A stretch of 64,000 nucleotides of DNA from Przewalskia tangutica (Eukaryota > Streptophyta > Magnoliopsida > Solanales > Solanaceae): the NCBI GenBank assembly GCA_029844215.1, contig CM056730.1, forward strand, positions 56,184,924 to 56,248,923, written 5' to 3'. The notes under the pieces are model-generated. The model ran no database searches. It saw nothing but the letters and a program-made list of their open reading frames with translations, and was not told where the DNA came from. Numbering within the stretch: the first letter of the stretch is position 1; each line of letters starts with the position of its first letter. Shown in pieces: positions 35,841-46,615 of the stretch. A program made the translations under genes and the position numbers.

Positions 35841-37639
35841 TTGGTGCAAGACTTATTCTTCATCCACTTAAACATTTTCCAAGTCTCAAAACTCCCTCCC
35901 CCTTTGAGAAAGCTCGTCCAAAGCTTCCCCCCCCCCCCTCTTGATAGTTCTCGTCCGAAACACCCCCCACTTTGTGTAGAAAATACTTCAAGTATTGTTG
36001 TATTATCCCAAAAATATCTTAGCCTAGTATTCCTAGTAGTATTCCAAAGTTATTTCAATACTAAGAGCCCGGAAAAATACTACTTTATTCCAATAGTCGC
36101 AAAATGAAGCCCTAGAAAAATCTTCATAGCTTAGATGAAGTGTTAAGAAAAGTTGTTTGGAAACTTCTAAGGGTTTCTTAGAGCGGGTTGGAGCTTCAGG
36201 AATTAGAGCTAAACGTTGCTCAGGATCGACTTATAAATTTGGATAATTTTGGGCTTATCGAGGTAATGATCTTTGTCCCCCTATTGTAATTGGATATTAC
36301 ATGTTGTAGTAATGTATAGTTGAGTATACTATATGTAGAATGAATATGGATAATAAGAATTGAACTGTATTTACATAGGATTTGTATTCTGATGAAACTT
36401 GTAGTATTATTGTGGAGTAGAATTGTATACGTCCGGTTAGACGTGTAACCCCCCCTGGAATTGTTGGCTTGGTAGCAGACCTTGTTAGAGGATGAGATTT
36501 ATGAGGTTGCGGGGGGGGGGGGGAGGTGCTGCCGAATTTTCCGTAGAATATGGAGCCTTGTTCTTAGAAATATTCCACGAAGGGATCTAGAAGTTGATAA
36601 GCGTTTTATGACCATTATAGGTTGAAGTGCTACGAGTAGCATATTCTACTTGATGGGTGGAAAGGCGAGCAAGGTTAGAGTACTTTGGAGCGTTTTGCTA
36701 ATTGTCGATAATTATCGCGAGGTATGTGAACCTCTTCCTATCCTTTCTAGCATGATAATTGTGAAATATATTTAGTGCGGTAGACGCACGTGAGTTTAAA
36801 GGAATTTGATTTTCCTTTTGTGTCCTTGACTTGATTCCAAAGTTAAGTGACTTGTTATGAAATATTAAGGACTTGAATTATGTTAAAAGTTGTAAAAACC
36901 TCACTCATGAGTAATGGGTGTGTGGTCTTTTAAAGAATAAAGTTATCTTGATTTCGAAAATAAGAATAGTTGTCCATGGTTGGTTTAAAACATAAAGTGT
37001 TATAATAGCTTTATGGGAAGTTATTTATAACGACTTTATGAAAACAAAAGAATGGTTTTATCATTGGATTTAAAATGATAACTTGACATTTTAAGGGTTG
37101 GAAGTTGGTTTCCTTAAAAGATATGATTGAAAGATTAAGAGCCTGATTTTTGAAAGTAAAGAGACTTGACTTATAAACAACTTGATTTTGGGAAAGGAGA
37201 AGTAACTTGATTTAAAGGTATACGTTACTTGTTTTTAAAAGAGTAAGACACTTGGTTTAAAAAGTATATTGCTACTTGACTTTAAAAAGGAAAAAGTGTC
37301 TTTGTTTAAAAAGGAAGGCATGCTTTTGTCTTAAGATTGATTTAAAAAGAAGGTATGGAAATTGTTTTGGTTTACTTAAAAGATAGTTACTCTATTTTAA
37401 TACTACGGGTATCGTGTGACTTTTGTGTGAGTAACTTGACTATGTTGGCTTGTGATAGCCTTGTAATACTTTCTTGTTGGTTTGATAAGTAAACTTGTTA
37501 TGATGCTACATGTGTTAGTGTCTTGTGACGTTTGTGTAAGGGGGTTTTCTTGTTGTGCTTATGTTGTTTAACGATAAGCAGTTATGCTGATATTATACCA
37601 CTTACCCCCCTGACTTGTTATTATGCCGATGACTTGCCA

Positions 37640-37885
37640 CCCTCGATGCGAGGAATACCTCATGCGGGTCTGTGTGACCCATGCGGAGCTGCGGGAGTTC
37701 CAGGACAGGATGATCACTCCGGGTGTGTTACGCCGATGCGAGGTATTATACCTTATGCGGTCCATAGGACTATGTGGACTTTGGGGGTCCAGGAGGATGT
37801 CGCGGGTTAGCTACCCCCGATGCGAGGAATACCTCATGCGGGCCTATGTGTGGCCTATGCGGAGCTGTGGTAAGTTCCAGGATTA
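37640..37885 (+). repeat. Hairpin array in R 5' LTR
   Basis: Short stems separated by ATGCGG: GAGG-AATA-CCTC (37650-37661), GGGTC-TGTGT-GACCC (37666-37680), GGAGCT-GCGGG-AGTTCC (37685-37701, one G-T pair), AGGTA-TTA-TACCT (37741-37753), GTCC-ATA-GGAC (37760-37770), then a second round with GGCC-TATGTGT-GGCC. The partner is at 53205-53455. Confidence 0.82.
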
Positions 37886-38734
37886 GACGCGCACATTGAT
37901 ATTGAGGGCGAGTGGCCGCCGATCATGTGCGCGGTGCAGAAATACGTCGTGTCTGATCTTATAACATTGTTGGTACGGTGGGTTTTAGTAGTCGGCTATG
38001 CCTTCGTACTTACCCCGTACGGTTTTATTATGACACAGGTGGGACCTGGTGTTCAGGTGTATTCTTTGGTGCTTTTATATCATGGATCGCGGTGAGGAAG
38101 GAATTCCACGGGCATGATTGATATTGTGGGCATGAGACCCATGGTTTTATTTGAGTGATGACTTTAAGGGCGTGAGTCCCTGACTTGACATGACTACTTA
38201 CATATTGTGTATCGTAAAATTGGTTATCATATATGTCTTCTGTTTTATATAGACTATTATGATTTCATTTGCAGTATTTTCAGTTTCACATACTTGGTAC
38301 TGTTATCGACCTCGCCCGAAGTGCGTTCATGCCGCGGTAGAGGTACACGATTGTTGATCCTCGCTCATAGGATCACGATTGGCGTTTTAGGAAGCTCCGT
38401 TTCTCGGAGGCTTATCTTTCGTATAGTCCTGTTGTTGTAGGTACTTACATTCGTGGTATGGCGAACCACTGTCCGATCGTTGTTGTTATAACACTCTTAG
38501 AGTGCATGTAATCTTGTTGTGGCGAGTTTGTAAAAGGGATGTATCGTTGGGTTCAAGTTTTTATTTATATATTGTAAAGGTAACCGTTTTGGTTGCTTTG
38601 TTTTCTTATTTCATTATTGTATATCTTGTTTCATGTATAAGTTTTTATTTCCGTTGATTTTCTCTGATGTTGTATCACTAGGGTGCCCGGGGTAAGGCAC
38701 CAGTCACGGGCCCGGGGTCGGGTCGTGACAAAAG

Positions 38735-38746
38735 TGGTATCAGAGT
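38735..38746 (+). other. Primer-binding site of R
   Basis: TGGTATCAGAGT, one base from TGGTATCAGAGC, four bases after the LTR end TCGTGACA. It matches the 3' end of initiator-Met tRNA as in most plant Ty3/gypsy elements. Confidence 0.88.
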
Positions 38747-38936
38747 AGTTAATCCTCGGAAAGTGTCTACAGACCGTGTCTAGTAGAGTCTTGATTATCG
38801 GTGTGTTGTGCACCACATCTATAATCAGGAGGCTACAGGATATTTAGGATTGGTTTCCATTCTTCTCACTCTGAGATCGTGCCTTAGAGCTGTGTTATAA
38901 GTTGGACTCCCTCTGGCGTATTCTTATGTACCCGTT

Positions 38937-39890
38937 ACGCCTCTACGCAAGGCAACCAGAGCTCAGAAGGGCAAGGCAGCAGAGGGAGCTACGAGTAGAA
39001 CACCGAGGGTTACGAGGGCACAGGCCCGGTCATTACTTGAGATAGTACTTCAGACGACGAGTTTTATGACACCGCTAGCCCCAGCAGAGTTTAGAGCGGC
39101 AGCAGTTTCTATTGAGGCCACTATACCTGAGCCTCCAGTTTCACGACCAGGAGCCGAGGATATGAGTTACAAGGAAATGGCCCAGTTACTAGCTAGGCTT
39201 GTGGCTAGGAATGAGGACAGACGAGAGTCGGAGGTTCCGGCAGTACTAGTAGTTCACCCTAGATCCGATAGTTGAGATTTCGGGACTTCTTGAGTTGCAG
39301 TCCACCCGAGTTCTATGGATCTAGAACTGAGGAAGATCCTCAGGAGTTTATTTGACAGTTGCAGCAGATAAGGAAAGTGATCAAGACCTTAGAGGCATTT
39401 TCTACACGCTTTTTGCCCTCGCAGATGAGGAGAGCTCGGGCAGATGGATTTATGATGTTGAGGCAGAACGGGCGGACGGTTCGGGAATACAGTATAGAGT
39501 TTGGCTCATTGGCTCGTTATGTCCCCGCTTTAGTGGCAGGCATGGAGGATAGGGTGCACCGTTATGTCACAGGAATTGGCGATTTTCTGGTAAGAGGGAT
39601 ACATGTGGGATGACTTAGCCTACCAAGTCAGTTGTGGGTTCAGTTGTTCGGGAGAAGGGGGTGTTAGTCAGACGAGGTCACCCCTACCTCGTTGTGGCCG
39701 TTGTAATAGACTCCATTATGGGGAGTGTCGTACTACTTCGATAGCTTGTATGCTTGTGGCCAACAGGGCCATTTGGTGAGAGTTTGTCTGACCAGAGGTA
39801 GCACAGATGTAGAGACTCAGCCTTCGGGATCGGTGGCTGGTTCATCTCACCTTCTATAGTTATGCACCCAGCAGAGCAGGATTTGATTAG
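38937..39890 (+). pseudogene. gag of R, start codon lost
   Basis: Aligned with C gag, the start codon is ACG at 38937 (ACGCCTCTACGCAAGGCAAC). Readable blocks are YKEMAQLLARLVARNEDRRE and VVHPRSDS (39066-39275), then after a frameshift FLPSQMRRARADGFMMLRQN, VREYSIEFGSLARYVPALV and DRVHRYVTGIGDF (39359-39613), then a shortened linker and a knuckle region near 39690-39800. It ends at TAG 39888-39890. Stops, frameshifts and internal losses make it non-functional as read. Confidence 0.82.
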
Positions 39891-40482
39891 AGCGACAAAG
39901 GGTAAGTGAGGCAGTAGTTACAGAGATATCTTCAGCCTTGAGAGACTTGTTTAGGTCGTTATGGTGGATACATGTGGAGTGCTATGTGCGGTTAGCATTG
40001 TGTAAGTTGTAATTAGAAAACATGGGTAATTGAAAAGGGTAATTCCGGGGACGAGAAAATGGGGAGCTTTAGAATTTATAACAGTTGGGACCTTGGATGC
40101 AAGGCCGTCCTGAGTGGATGATTTTACGGTTGGTCTTTGTCGAAGTACTCGGTATACGTGGTGTATTTGTGTGATAATTCCATGGCTAGTGTGAGATGGA
40201 AGTGGTAGCTTTCATGACGTGAACTGGTAAGATTGTTCCGGATCGGGGAACGAGAGTTTAGTACGAAGTGGGTCGGGTTGAGGCCATATCGCGAGTCAAC
40301 CCCGCAGCCCGGAATGTGGTGGGGTCAATTTGAGGTGGTCCCGCTAGATGATAGGGTCACGAGGGTGTTAAGCCCAAGTTAGGTAACCATCGTACGAGTT
40401 CGTGGATGCGTTCGACCAGTAGCCGGGCCGATGAGGTCAGCCCATCTTGTCTTTCGATTAGAATTTGTTTACTCGGCGGAGG
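39891..40482 (+). other. Spacer of R up to E insertion
   Basis: The shared non-coding spacer seen in A, C, F and E: AGGCCGTCCTGAGTGG, CATGACGTGAACTGGTAAGA, TTGTTCCGGATCGGGG, GAGTCAACCCCGC and CGTACGAGTTCGTGGATGC. No open frame is conserved. It ends at CTCGGCGGAGG, where E is inserted; the intact order CTCGGCAGAGGGTTATGCG is at 45552. Confidence 0.7.
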
Positions 40483-40866
40483 TGTTATACCCGTATTTCG
40501 CAGTATATGCGTGAGGCGTGCGTATAAAAGTTTAAGCCTTAAGTTAGGCTAGACCGAAAATTTTGTGCACAACGAAAAGAATCGTTTCCGAAACGTCTTC
40601 CACAACTTGCGAAGGGAAAATTCCGGCTATGTCATTTATAATTTTTGCGGATTTTTCCGAGAGATGAAATATTTTGGACCAACGGGAGGGCGACACTTGT
40701 CACCCTCTAATTGGCGGATGTGTGGGCGTCTATTGGACGAATTGGAGCCTTGGAGTTGGTAGGATATTTTGTGTAGTTGATGAGCAAGTGGGACCCACAA
40801 ACACTTGTCCAAATCTTGACCTTACACTTGCCTACCACTTGTCTTGATCTTGGCCATTGGTTGGCC

Positions 40867-40878
40867 TATAAATACCCC
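40867..40878 (+). promoter_or_regulatory. TATA box of E 5' LTR
   Basis: TATAAATACCCC, about 385 bases into the LTR. The partner is at 46974-46985. Confidence 0.74.
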
Positions 40879-42774
40879 CCTTAGTTGAAGATCTTCTTCA
40901 TCCACAAATTGTTTCTAAGTCTTGAAATCTCCCTCCCCTCTTAGCTAGGCTCTCGTCCAAGCCCTTGGTGAGGCTTTGGCCGAAACCCCCTCTCTAGTAG
41001 TGCTAGCCGAGACACACCCCCCCTACCATGAGTTGTCTCGTAAAATACTACCCCTCCCCCTTGGTAGAAATACTCTCCAAGTATTGTTACTATTCCAAAA
41101 TACCTTGGCCCAAATACCTTGTAGTATTCCAAGGTTACACTTGTACTAAAAGCCCAGAAATACTATTATACTTCCCTTCAGTCACTAAACGAAACCCTAA
41201 GGAAAATCTTCACAGTTGGTTGAAGTATTAGGAAGAAGTTTCGTAGAACTTCTAAGGGTTGTTTGGAGCGGGTTGGAGCACCCGGAGTAGGAGCTAAACG
41301 TTGCTCAGGATCGACATTAAACTTGGATAATTTTGGGCTTACCGAGGTAAATAATCCTATCCTTCTATTGTAATTGGAAATTACATACTGTAGTTGTATA
41401 GAAATGAATATAAGATTCATAGAAGAGAATTGAACTGTAATACAAGGATATTACAGAAAAGACTTGAACTGAAATCGCATCAGAAGAATATTAAAGTAGA
41501 AGATTAAAACTATACTTACATAGGACTGTATTTACAGTAGACTTGTATAACTTTTATAGGTTGAATGTTCTGCGAGTAGCATGTGCTACTTAAAAGGTGG
41601 ACAAGGCTAGCCGGGTTATAGCCGTGGAGCGTTTTGCTAATAGTCGATAATCGTCGCGAGGTATGTGATTCTTCCTATCCTCTTGAGCATGATATTTTAA
41701 AAGAATATATATATAGTACGGTAGACGTACGTGTGTTAACGGAACATAGTTTTACGGCAATGTCTTTTGACTTAAGCCTGAATAATAAGAATCTTGAAGT
41801 ATTTCAAAAGAATTAAGAAACCTTTTTGAAAGAAGAGTAATGCTTGGTTTTAAAAGCTTAAGAGTTATACTAGCTTTATGGGAAGTTAGGTATAACGACT
41901 TAAGAGAAATAAAAAGAATGGTTTATTAATTTTAGAAGTTAAGAGACTTGATCTTAAAAGATAAGAGACTTGACTTAAATGAATTAATATGAATTTTGTG
42001 TGAAACCTCATTCGTGAGTAATGAGTACTTGTTTTTTTTAAAAGGAATAATGTTTTACTGATTTCGGAAATCAGAATAAGTATCGAACAAACCACTGCAG
42101 CGTTAATAAAGGGAAATGTTTTGACTAATTAAGTATTATTAAAACCAGTAGAAACCTCCATCTGCATAGAAGCTAAGATGAGACAAAATGATATTACATT
42201 TCCTAGATCATAGCTGCATTAATAATATTGTTATGAACAAGAATAACCTACTCACACATAAGACATATGTTTCTCAAATGGTTTTAAAAGAGAATTATAT
42301 TATTAAGTGATTGAGACTATGAACTACGAAACCTTTCGAAAATGAGAAACTTGAGCATTTGAAATTAGGCAAACTTGAACGTTTGGAAAATAATGTTGTT
42401 ACTTGATTTTACAAAAGGAAGTGTTTTGGTTTACTTAAAAAGATAGTCACCCTATTTTTATACTACGGGTATTGTGTGACTTTTGTGAAAGAAACGGATC
42501 TTTTAAAGAGTTAATGTATGAAGTACTTTGGGGATAAAAACCCGAACTTGTTGACACATAGTAGAAAGTACCTTGTGTGAATAACTTGATTGTGTTGGTT
42601 TGTGATAGCCTTGTAATACTTTCTTGTTGATTTGATAAGTAAACATGTTAGGATGCTACGTGTGTTAGTATCTTGTGATGTTTGTGTAAAGGGGTTTCCC
42701 TTGTTGTGCTTATGTTGTTTAACGATAAGCTGTTATGTTAGTATTATATCACTCACCTCTTGACATGATTCCGG

Positions 42775-43045
42775 GGGTTAAGCTGCCCTCCGATGCGGGG
42801 TAGACTCAGGCGGGTCTGTGTGACCTATGATTCGAGAATACCTCATGCGGGTCTGTGTGACCCATGCGGAGCTACGAGAGTTCCAGGTTAGTGTGCGGCC
42901 TTTATGGTCATGCGGTCTATGTGGCCATGCGGACTGCGAGTCCAGGACGTTGCCGGGGAGTAGCTACCCTCGATGCGGGGAATACCTCATGCGGGCCATT
43001 GGAGTGGCCTATGCGGAGCTGCGGGAAGTTCCAGGACTAGACGCG
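42775..43045 (+). repeat. Hairpin array in E 5' LTR
   Basis: Same design as R: GAG-AATA-CTC type stems, GGGTC-TGTGT-GACCC near 42847-42861, and GGCC...GGCC, separated by ATGCGG. The partner array (48880-49135) lacks many C, CTG and CC steps of this one, whereas the DNA around both is nearly identical. Confidence 0.8.
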
Positions 43046-43872
43046 CACATTAGATACTGCGGGCGAGTGGCCAACTTCGATCATGTGGCGGTCTAGACAG
43101 ATCTCATGATACAGTTTATGACCTTGTTGGTACTGTGGGTTTTAGTAGTCGGCTATGCCTTCGTACTTACCCCGTATGGTTTTATTATGACACAGGTGGG
43201 ACCTGGTGTTCATGTGTATTCCTTGGTGCTTTTATATCATGATCGCGGTGAGGAAGGTATTCCACGGGCATGATTGATGTTGTGGGCGTGAGACCCATAG
43301 TTGTATTTGAGTGATGACTTTGAGGGCGTGAGTCCCTGACTTGACATGACTGCTTATTTATTGTGAACTGTAGTTTGGTTATCATACATGTCTCTTGCTT
43401 TATATAGACTACTATGATTTCATTTACAGTATTTTCAGTTTCACATACTTGGTACCTGTTGTCGACCTCTCCCGGGGCTGCGTTCATGCCGCAGGTAGAG
43501 GTACACCAGTCGTCGATCCTCGCTCTTAGGATCACAGTTCAGCGTTCTGGGAAGCTCCGTTTCTTCGGAGGCTTATCTTTGGTATAGTCCCCTGTTGTTG
43601 TAGGTGCTTACATTCAGGGGTATGGCGGGGCCCTGTCCCGTCGTTGTTGTCATATCATTCGTAGAGTGCGTAATCTTGTTGTGGACGAGTTGTAAAAAGG
43701 GATGTAATCGTTCTAGTTGTTTTATATATATGCCGTAAAGGCAACTTTTATGAAAAACTGTTTTACACTTCACTTTATTCATGTCTTGTTTTATATTCCG
43801 TGATTACTCGATGTATGACTACTTGGGTGCGGGGTAAGGCACGATGCGGGCCGGGTTGGGTCGTGACAAAAG

Positions 43873-43884
43873 TGGTATCAGAGC
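43873..43884 (+). other. Primer-binding site of E
   Basis: TGGTATCAGAGC, exact consensus, four bases after the LTR end. Confidence 0.9.
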
Positions 43885-44069
43885 AGTTAATCCTCGGAAA
43901 GTGTCTACAAACCGTATCCAGTAGAGTCTTGATTATCGGTGTGTTGTGCACCACACCAATAATCAGGAGACTATAGGATATTTAGGATTGGTTTCCATTC
44001 TTCTCACTCGGAGATCGTGCAGAGCATGTCATAAGTTGGACCTCTAACGTATTTCTTTCCACTACCGTT

Positions 44070-44967
44070 ATGCCTCCACGTAAGGCAACCCGCCTGTATG
44101 GCAAGACAGCGAGGTAGGAGGCTGCGAGTATAACCGAGAGGGTTACTAGGGCGAGCCCAATCATCACCTGGGGTGGTGCTTCATTCGGGGAGTTCTGCGA
44201 CGTCGCCAGCCCCAGCGGAGTTTAGCACGGCGGTAGCAGTTCCTACTACGACCATGACACTTACACCTTGGTTCCGACCGAGAGCAGAGAATATAGATCG
44301 CAAAGAGACGACGCATTACTAGCTAGGATTTAAGCTACGGAGGGTATATGATGTACCGATTTATCGCGGGCCTTGAGGAATATCTAAGAAAAGGTTGTGT
44401 AAGAATAGCTCTTCAGTCGGGCATGAGCATGGCTGCGTCTGCGGGCTTATGCGGCGGCGAGAGGCGTAGAGATCGGCAGTTAACCAAGATCGGCGAAGAG
44501 GCCAAATCGGCAGGTCCTTTTGTAACTTTCGGCGAATCACCTCGGCAGATCGATATCGCCCCGCCGGTGCAGAGTGGTCCTCCACAGGGTTCAGGACGTT
44601 CGGGGTATGCAGGAGTTGGTCAAAGCTCCAGGGCTTCTGGTGCACAGATACACATAGGTCCACCGGCCGGATTGATTTTCCCGGTGTTCCGCGGTGTGAA
44701 GCGTCATCCGGGAATGTCATCTTTGTTGATGCTTGTTTTACTGCGGCCGTCGTGGCCATGTCGAAAGGATGTCCTAGTAGGAGGATGCAAGTAGGAGGAC
44801 TCACCTACGGATCGATTGCGGATTGATGGTTCGGAGAGGAAGAGGTGTTAGCCAGAGGAGGCCACCCCCACCTCGGTGTGGCCGTTGTGGTAAGTGTCAT
44901 TGTGGGGAGTGTCGTATTTCTTCGACAACTTGTTATGCTTGCGCCCAGCAGGGCAGGATTGATTGGA
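44070..44967 (+). pseudogene. gag of E, degraded
   Basis: ATG at 44070-44072 gives MPPRKATR as in C, then the frame breaks. Internal loss is large: the capsid segment between RDFLSC and VREYN is missing, and the sequence jumps near 44340 to a part resembling HRFIAGLEEYLRKGCVRIAL, with a basic linker and the knuckle region near 44870-44940 (CGRCGKCHCGEC in part). The usual end GATTAG is GATTGG here. A 148-codon frame at 44348-44794 covers the middle. Confidence 0.75.
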
Positions 44968-45540
44968 ACGACAGAGGGTAGTGAAGCAGTAGATACAGGT
45001 AGATCCTTAACCCTCTAGAGATTAGTACGTATGATAAGATGAGTATACCTTAAATGTTATGTTCACATAGCATTGTGTTAATTGTGATTAGAAATCATGG
45101 TTAGATAACCGGGTAAGATTGGGGGATAGAGAAAGTGGAGACCTCAGAGGTAAGGCCATCTCGAGTAAAAGGTGTATTTTTATATTTGACCCTTATCGGA
45201 GTGCATAGTGCACGTGAGATATACTTGTGTGATAAGTCCCTGAGTGGTATGATATGAAAGAGGGTAGTTGAGCTAAGAAGACCACTAGGTTTTCGTGACT
45301 CGATGAGGAGATTGTTCCGGATCAGGGGACAAGAGTTTTTGCGCGATGGCAGGTCGGGTTGAGGACCGATCGCGGGTCAACCCGCGGCCTGTTTGGTGGT
45401 GGGGTCAGTTTGTGGTGGTCCCGCCAGGTGGTGGGGTTACGAGGGTGTTAGGCCCAAGTTTAGTTAACCAGCGTACGAGTTCGTGGATACGTTCAACCAG
45501 TAGTCGGGCCGATGAGGTCAGCCCATCTTGTCTTTCAGTC
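44968..45540 (+). other. Spacer of E
   Basis: Shared non-coding spacer. Notable are the perfect hairpin CGCGGGT-CA-ACCCGCG near 45370 and GGTGGTGGGGTTACGAGGGT. A frame at 45346-45627 crosses this into integrase, but R has stops in the same frame, so coding is unlikely. Confidence 0.65.
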
Positions 45541-46130
45541 AGGACCGTTTACTCGGCAGAGGGTTATGCGAGATGTTACATCAGGAAGGTTGTAAGGCTG
45601 CACGAGGTGCCTACTTTCACCTTATGACAGACAGTGAAGCCCAGGTTATGGCTATTTTTTTTTTTTTGAAGTTTTACCAGGCAGGGTTAGGAACTCAGGT
45701 GAGTCTCAGTATCGCATTCGCCCTCGGGCCAGTGTTTGGATTTCAGGGGTAGCTGTGAGGATGGTTGCCTCCTGTTGAGGGAGTGTTTTTATAACTACCA
45801 TTTCAGTATTCGGATATCGCCTTACGAAGCCTTGTAGGGGCGGAAGTGTAAGTTGCCGGTCGATTGGTTCGATGTCGGCAAAGTTCAGATAGTTGGTTCA
45901 TACTTGTTTCGGCAGGATGTGGATAGGGTGAAGCTTATCCAGAAGAGATTATTGGCAGCTCAGAGTCAACAGAAGTCGTGCGGATGATCGGCGACGACAC
46001 TTAGAGTTCAGGTTGACGGTGGGTCTTCTTGAAGGTACCACCCCGGAAAGGGTGTGACGAGTTTTGGAAAACAGAGGAAACTTAGCCCGAGTTACTTTTG
46101 GGCATTTGCAGATTGTTTGTAGAGTAGTCC
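45541..46130 (+). pseudogene. Partial integrase of E, catalytic Glu segment deleted
   Basis: Begins at TVYSAEGYARCYIRKVVRLH, the middle of the integrase core, with no N-terminal zinc domain. After QVSLSIAFALG the segment holding the catalytic Glu (present in R and K) is missing: CTCGGGCC joins directly to AGTGTTTGGATTTCAGGGG, a deletion between CGGGCC direct repeats. Later pieces match the YHFSIRM-PYEALYGRKC and WFDVGKVQIVG segments, then the C-terminal part with KGV-RVL. It could not be active. Confidence 0.82.
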
Positions 46131-46615
46131 GGGTTGCATATAGTTAGCATTGCCGTCCGACGTAGGAGGCAGTACGTCCGATCTTTCATGTTGCTATGTT
46201 CGGAAGAGTATCGGAGATCCATCCAGAGTATTCTCAGTTAATGATGACCAAGTTGGAGGTAGTAACCCAGAGTTTTGGAAACTGAAGCAGTAACAGGAAT
46301 GTGGTAAGTTATGAGAAAGAGTTCGAGTGTACGCGAAGGGTACGACGAGTAAGGGAAGAAGCGAGCATGTGTTAAGAACATAGATGTGATCTTTTCTTTT
46401 GTAAAGTGAAGGTGCGAAGGGAGTATCTTTTAGCCCTTGGGTGGGAGTTTTTGTGATGTTAGAGGTGATTCCTCGTGGACTTGGATGTAAGTATTTGCGC
46501 GGGTGTTTTCTGTGGCCATGTGTGGCATTTGCAAACTGGTTAAGCTATGAGGGACTTGATCGTTATCTGTCTTGAGAAGGAACATTCGGGACGAATGTTT
46601 CTAAGGAGGGGAGAA
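46131..46615 (+). other. 3' tail, hairpin and polypurine tract of E
   Basis: End of integrase (HPEYSQL and AKLEVV-like pieces near 46210-46270) followed by non-coding tail. Hairpin AACATTCG-GGA-CGAATGTT at 46581-46599 and polypurine tract CTAAGGAGGGGAGAA at 46601-46615 lie directly before the 3' LTR. Confidence 0.78.

Larger units (their letters stand above)
35309..38730 (+). repeat. 5' LTR of R
   Basis: About 3.42 kb, ending GGGTCGTGACA. U3 about 0.52 kb with palindrome GGGGCGAAACGTGTCACCCC (from 35626) and TATA box 35829-35840; C-run leader; AT-rich middle with GTTATAA and AAGTCACT-like motifs; hairpin array 37640-37885; conserved end TATCACTAGGGTGCCCGGGG. Pairs with 51043-54308. Confidence 0.92.
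40483..43868 (+). repeat. 5' LTR of E
   Basis: About 3.39 kb, from TGTTATACCCGTATTTCGC to GGGTCGTGACA. Palindrome 40686-40707, TATA box 40867-40878, C-runs near 41020-41055, hairpin AGAAGTTTCG...GAACTTCT region near 41233-41257, (TA)n near GTACGGTAGACGTAC (41717), array 42775-43045. It has a U3 like that of F but an array of the R type. Confidence 0.92.

Noticed and set aside
37532..37886. Small secreted-protein-like open frames (92 and 87 codons) in R LTRs, also at 53102-53456
   Set aside because: They run through the hairpin array; both R LTRs keep them only because the LTRs are nearly identical.
43873..43884. tRNA gene fragment at TGGTATCAGAGC
   Set aside because: It is a retrotransposon primer-binding site directly after an LTR; no cloverleaf surrounds it.
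45346..45627. Frame joining the E spacer to integrase as a possible fusion protein
   Set aside because: The same spacer in R has several stops, and the alignment with A, C and F shows no coding conservation.
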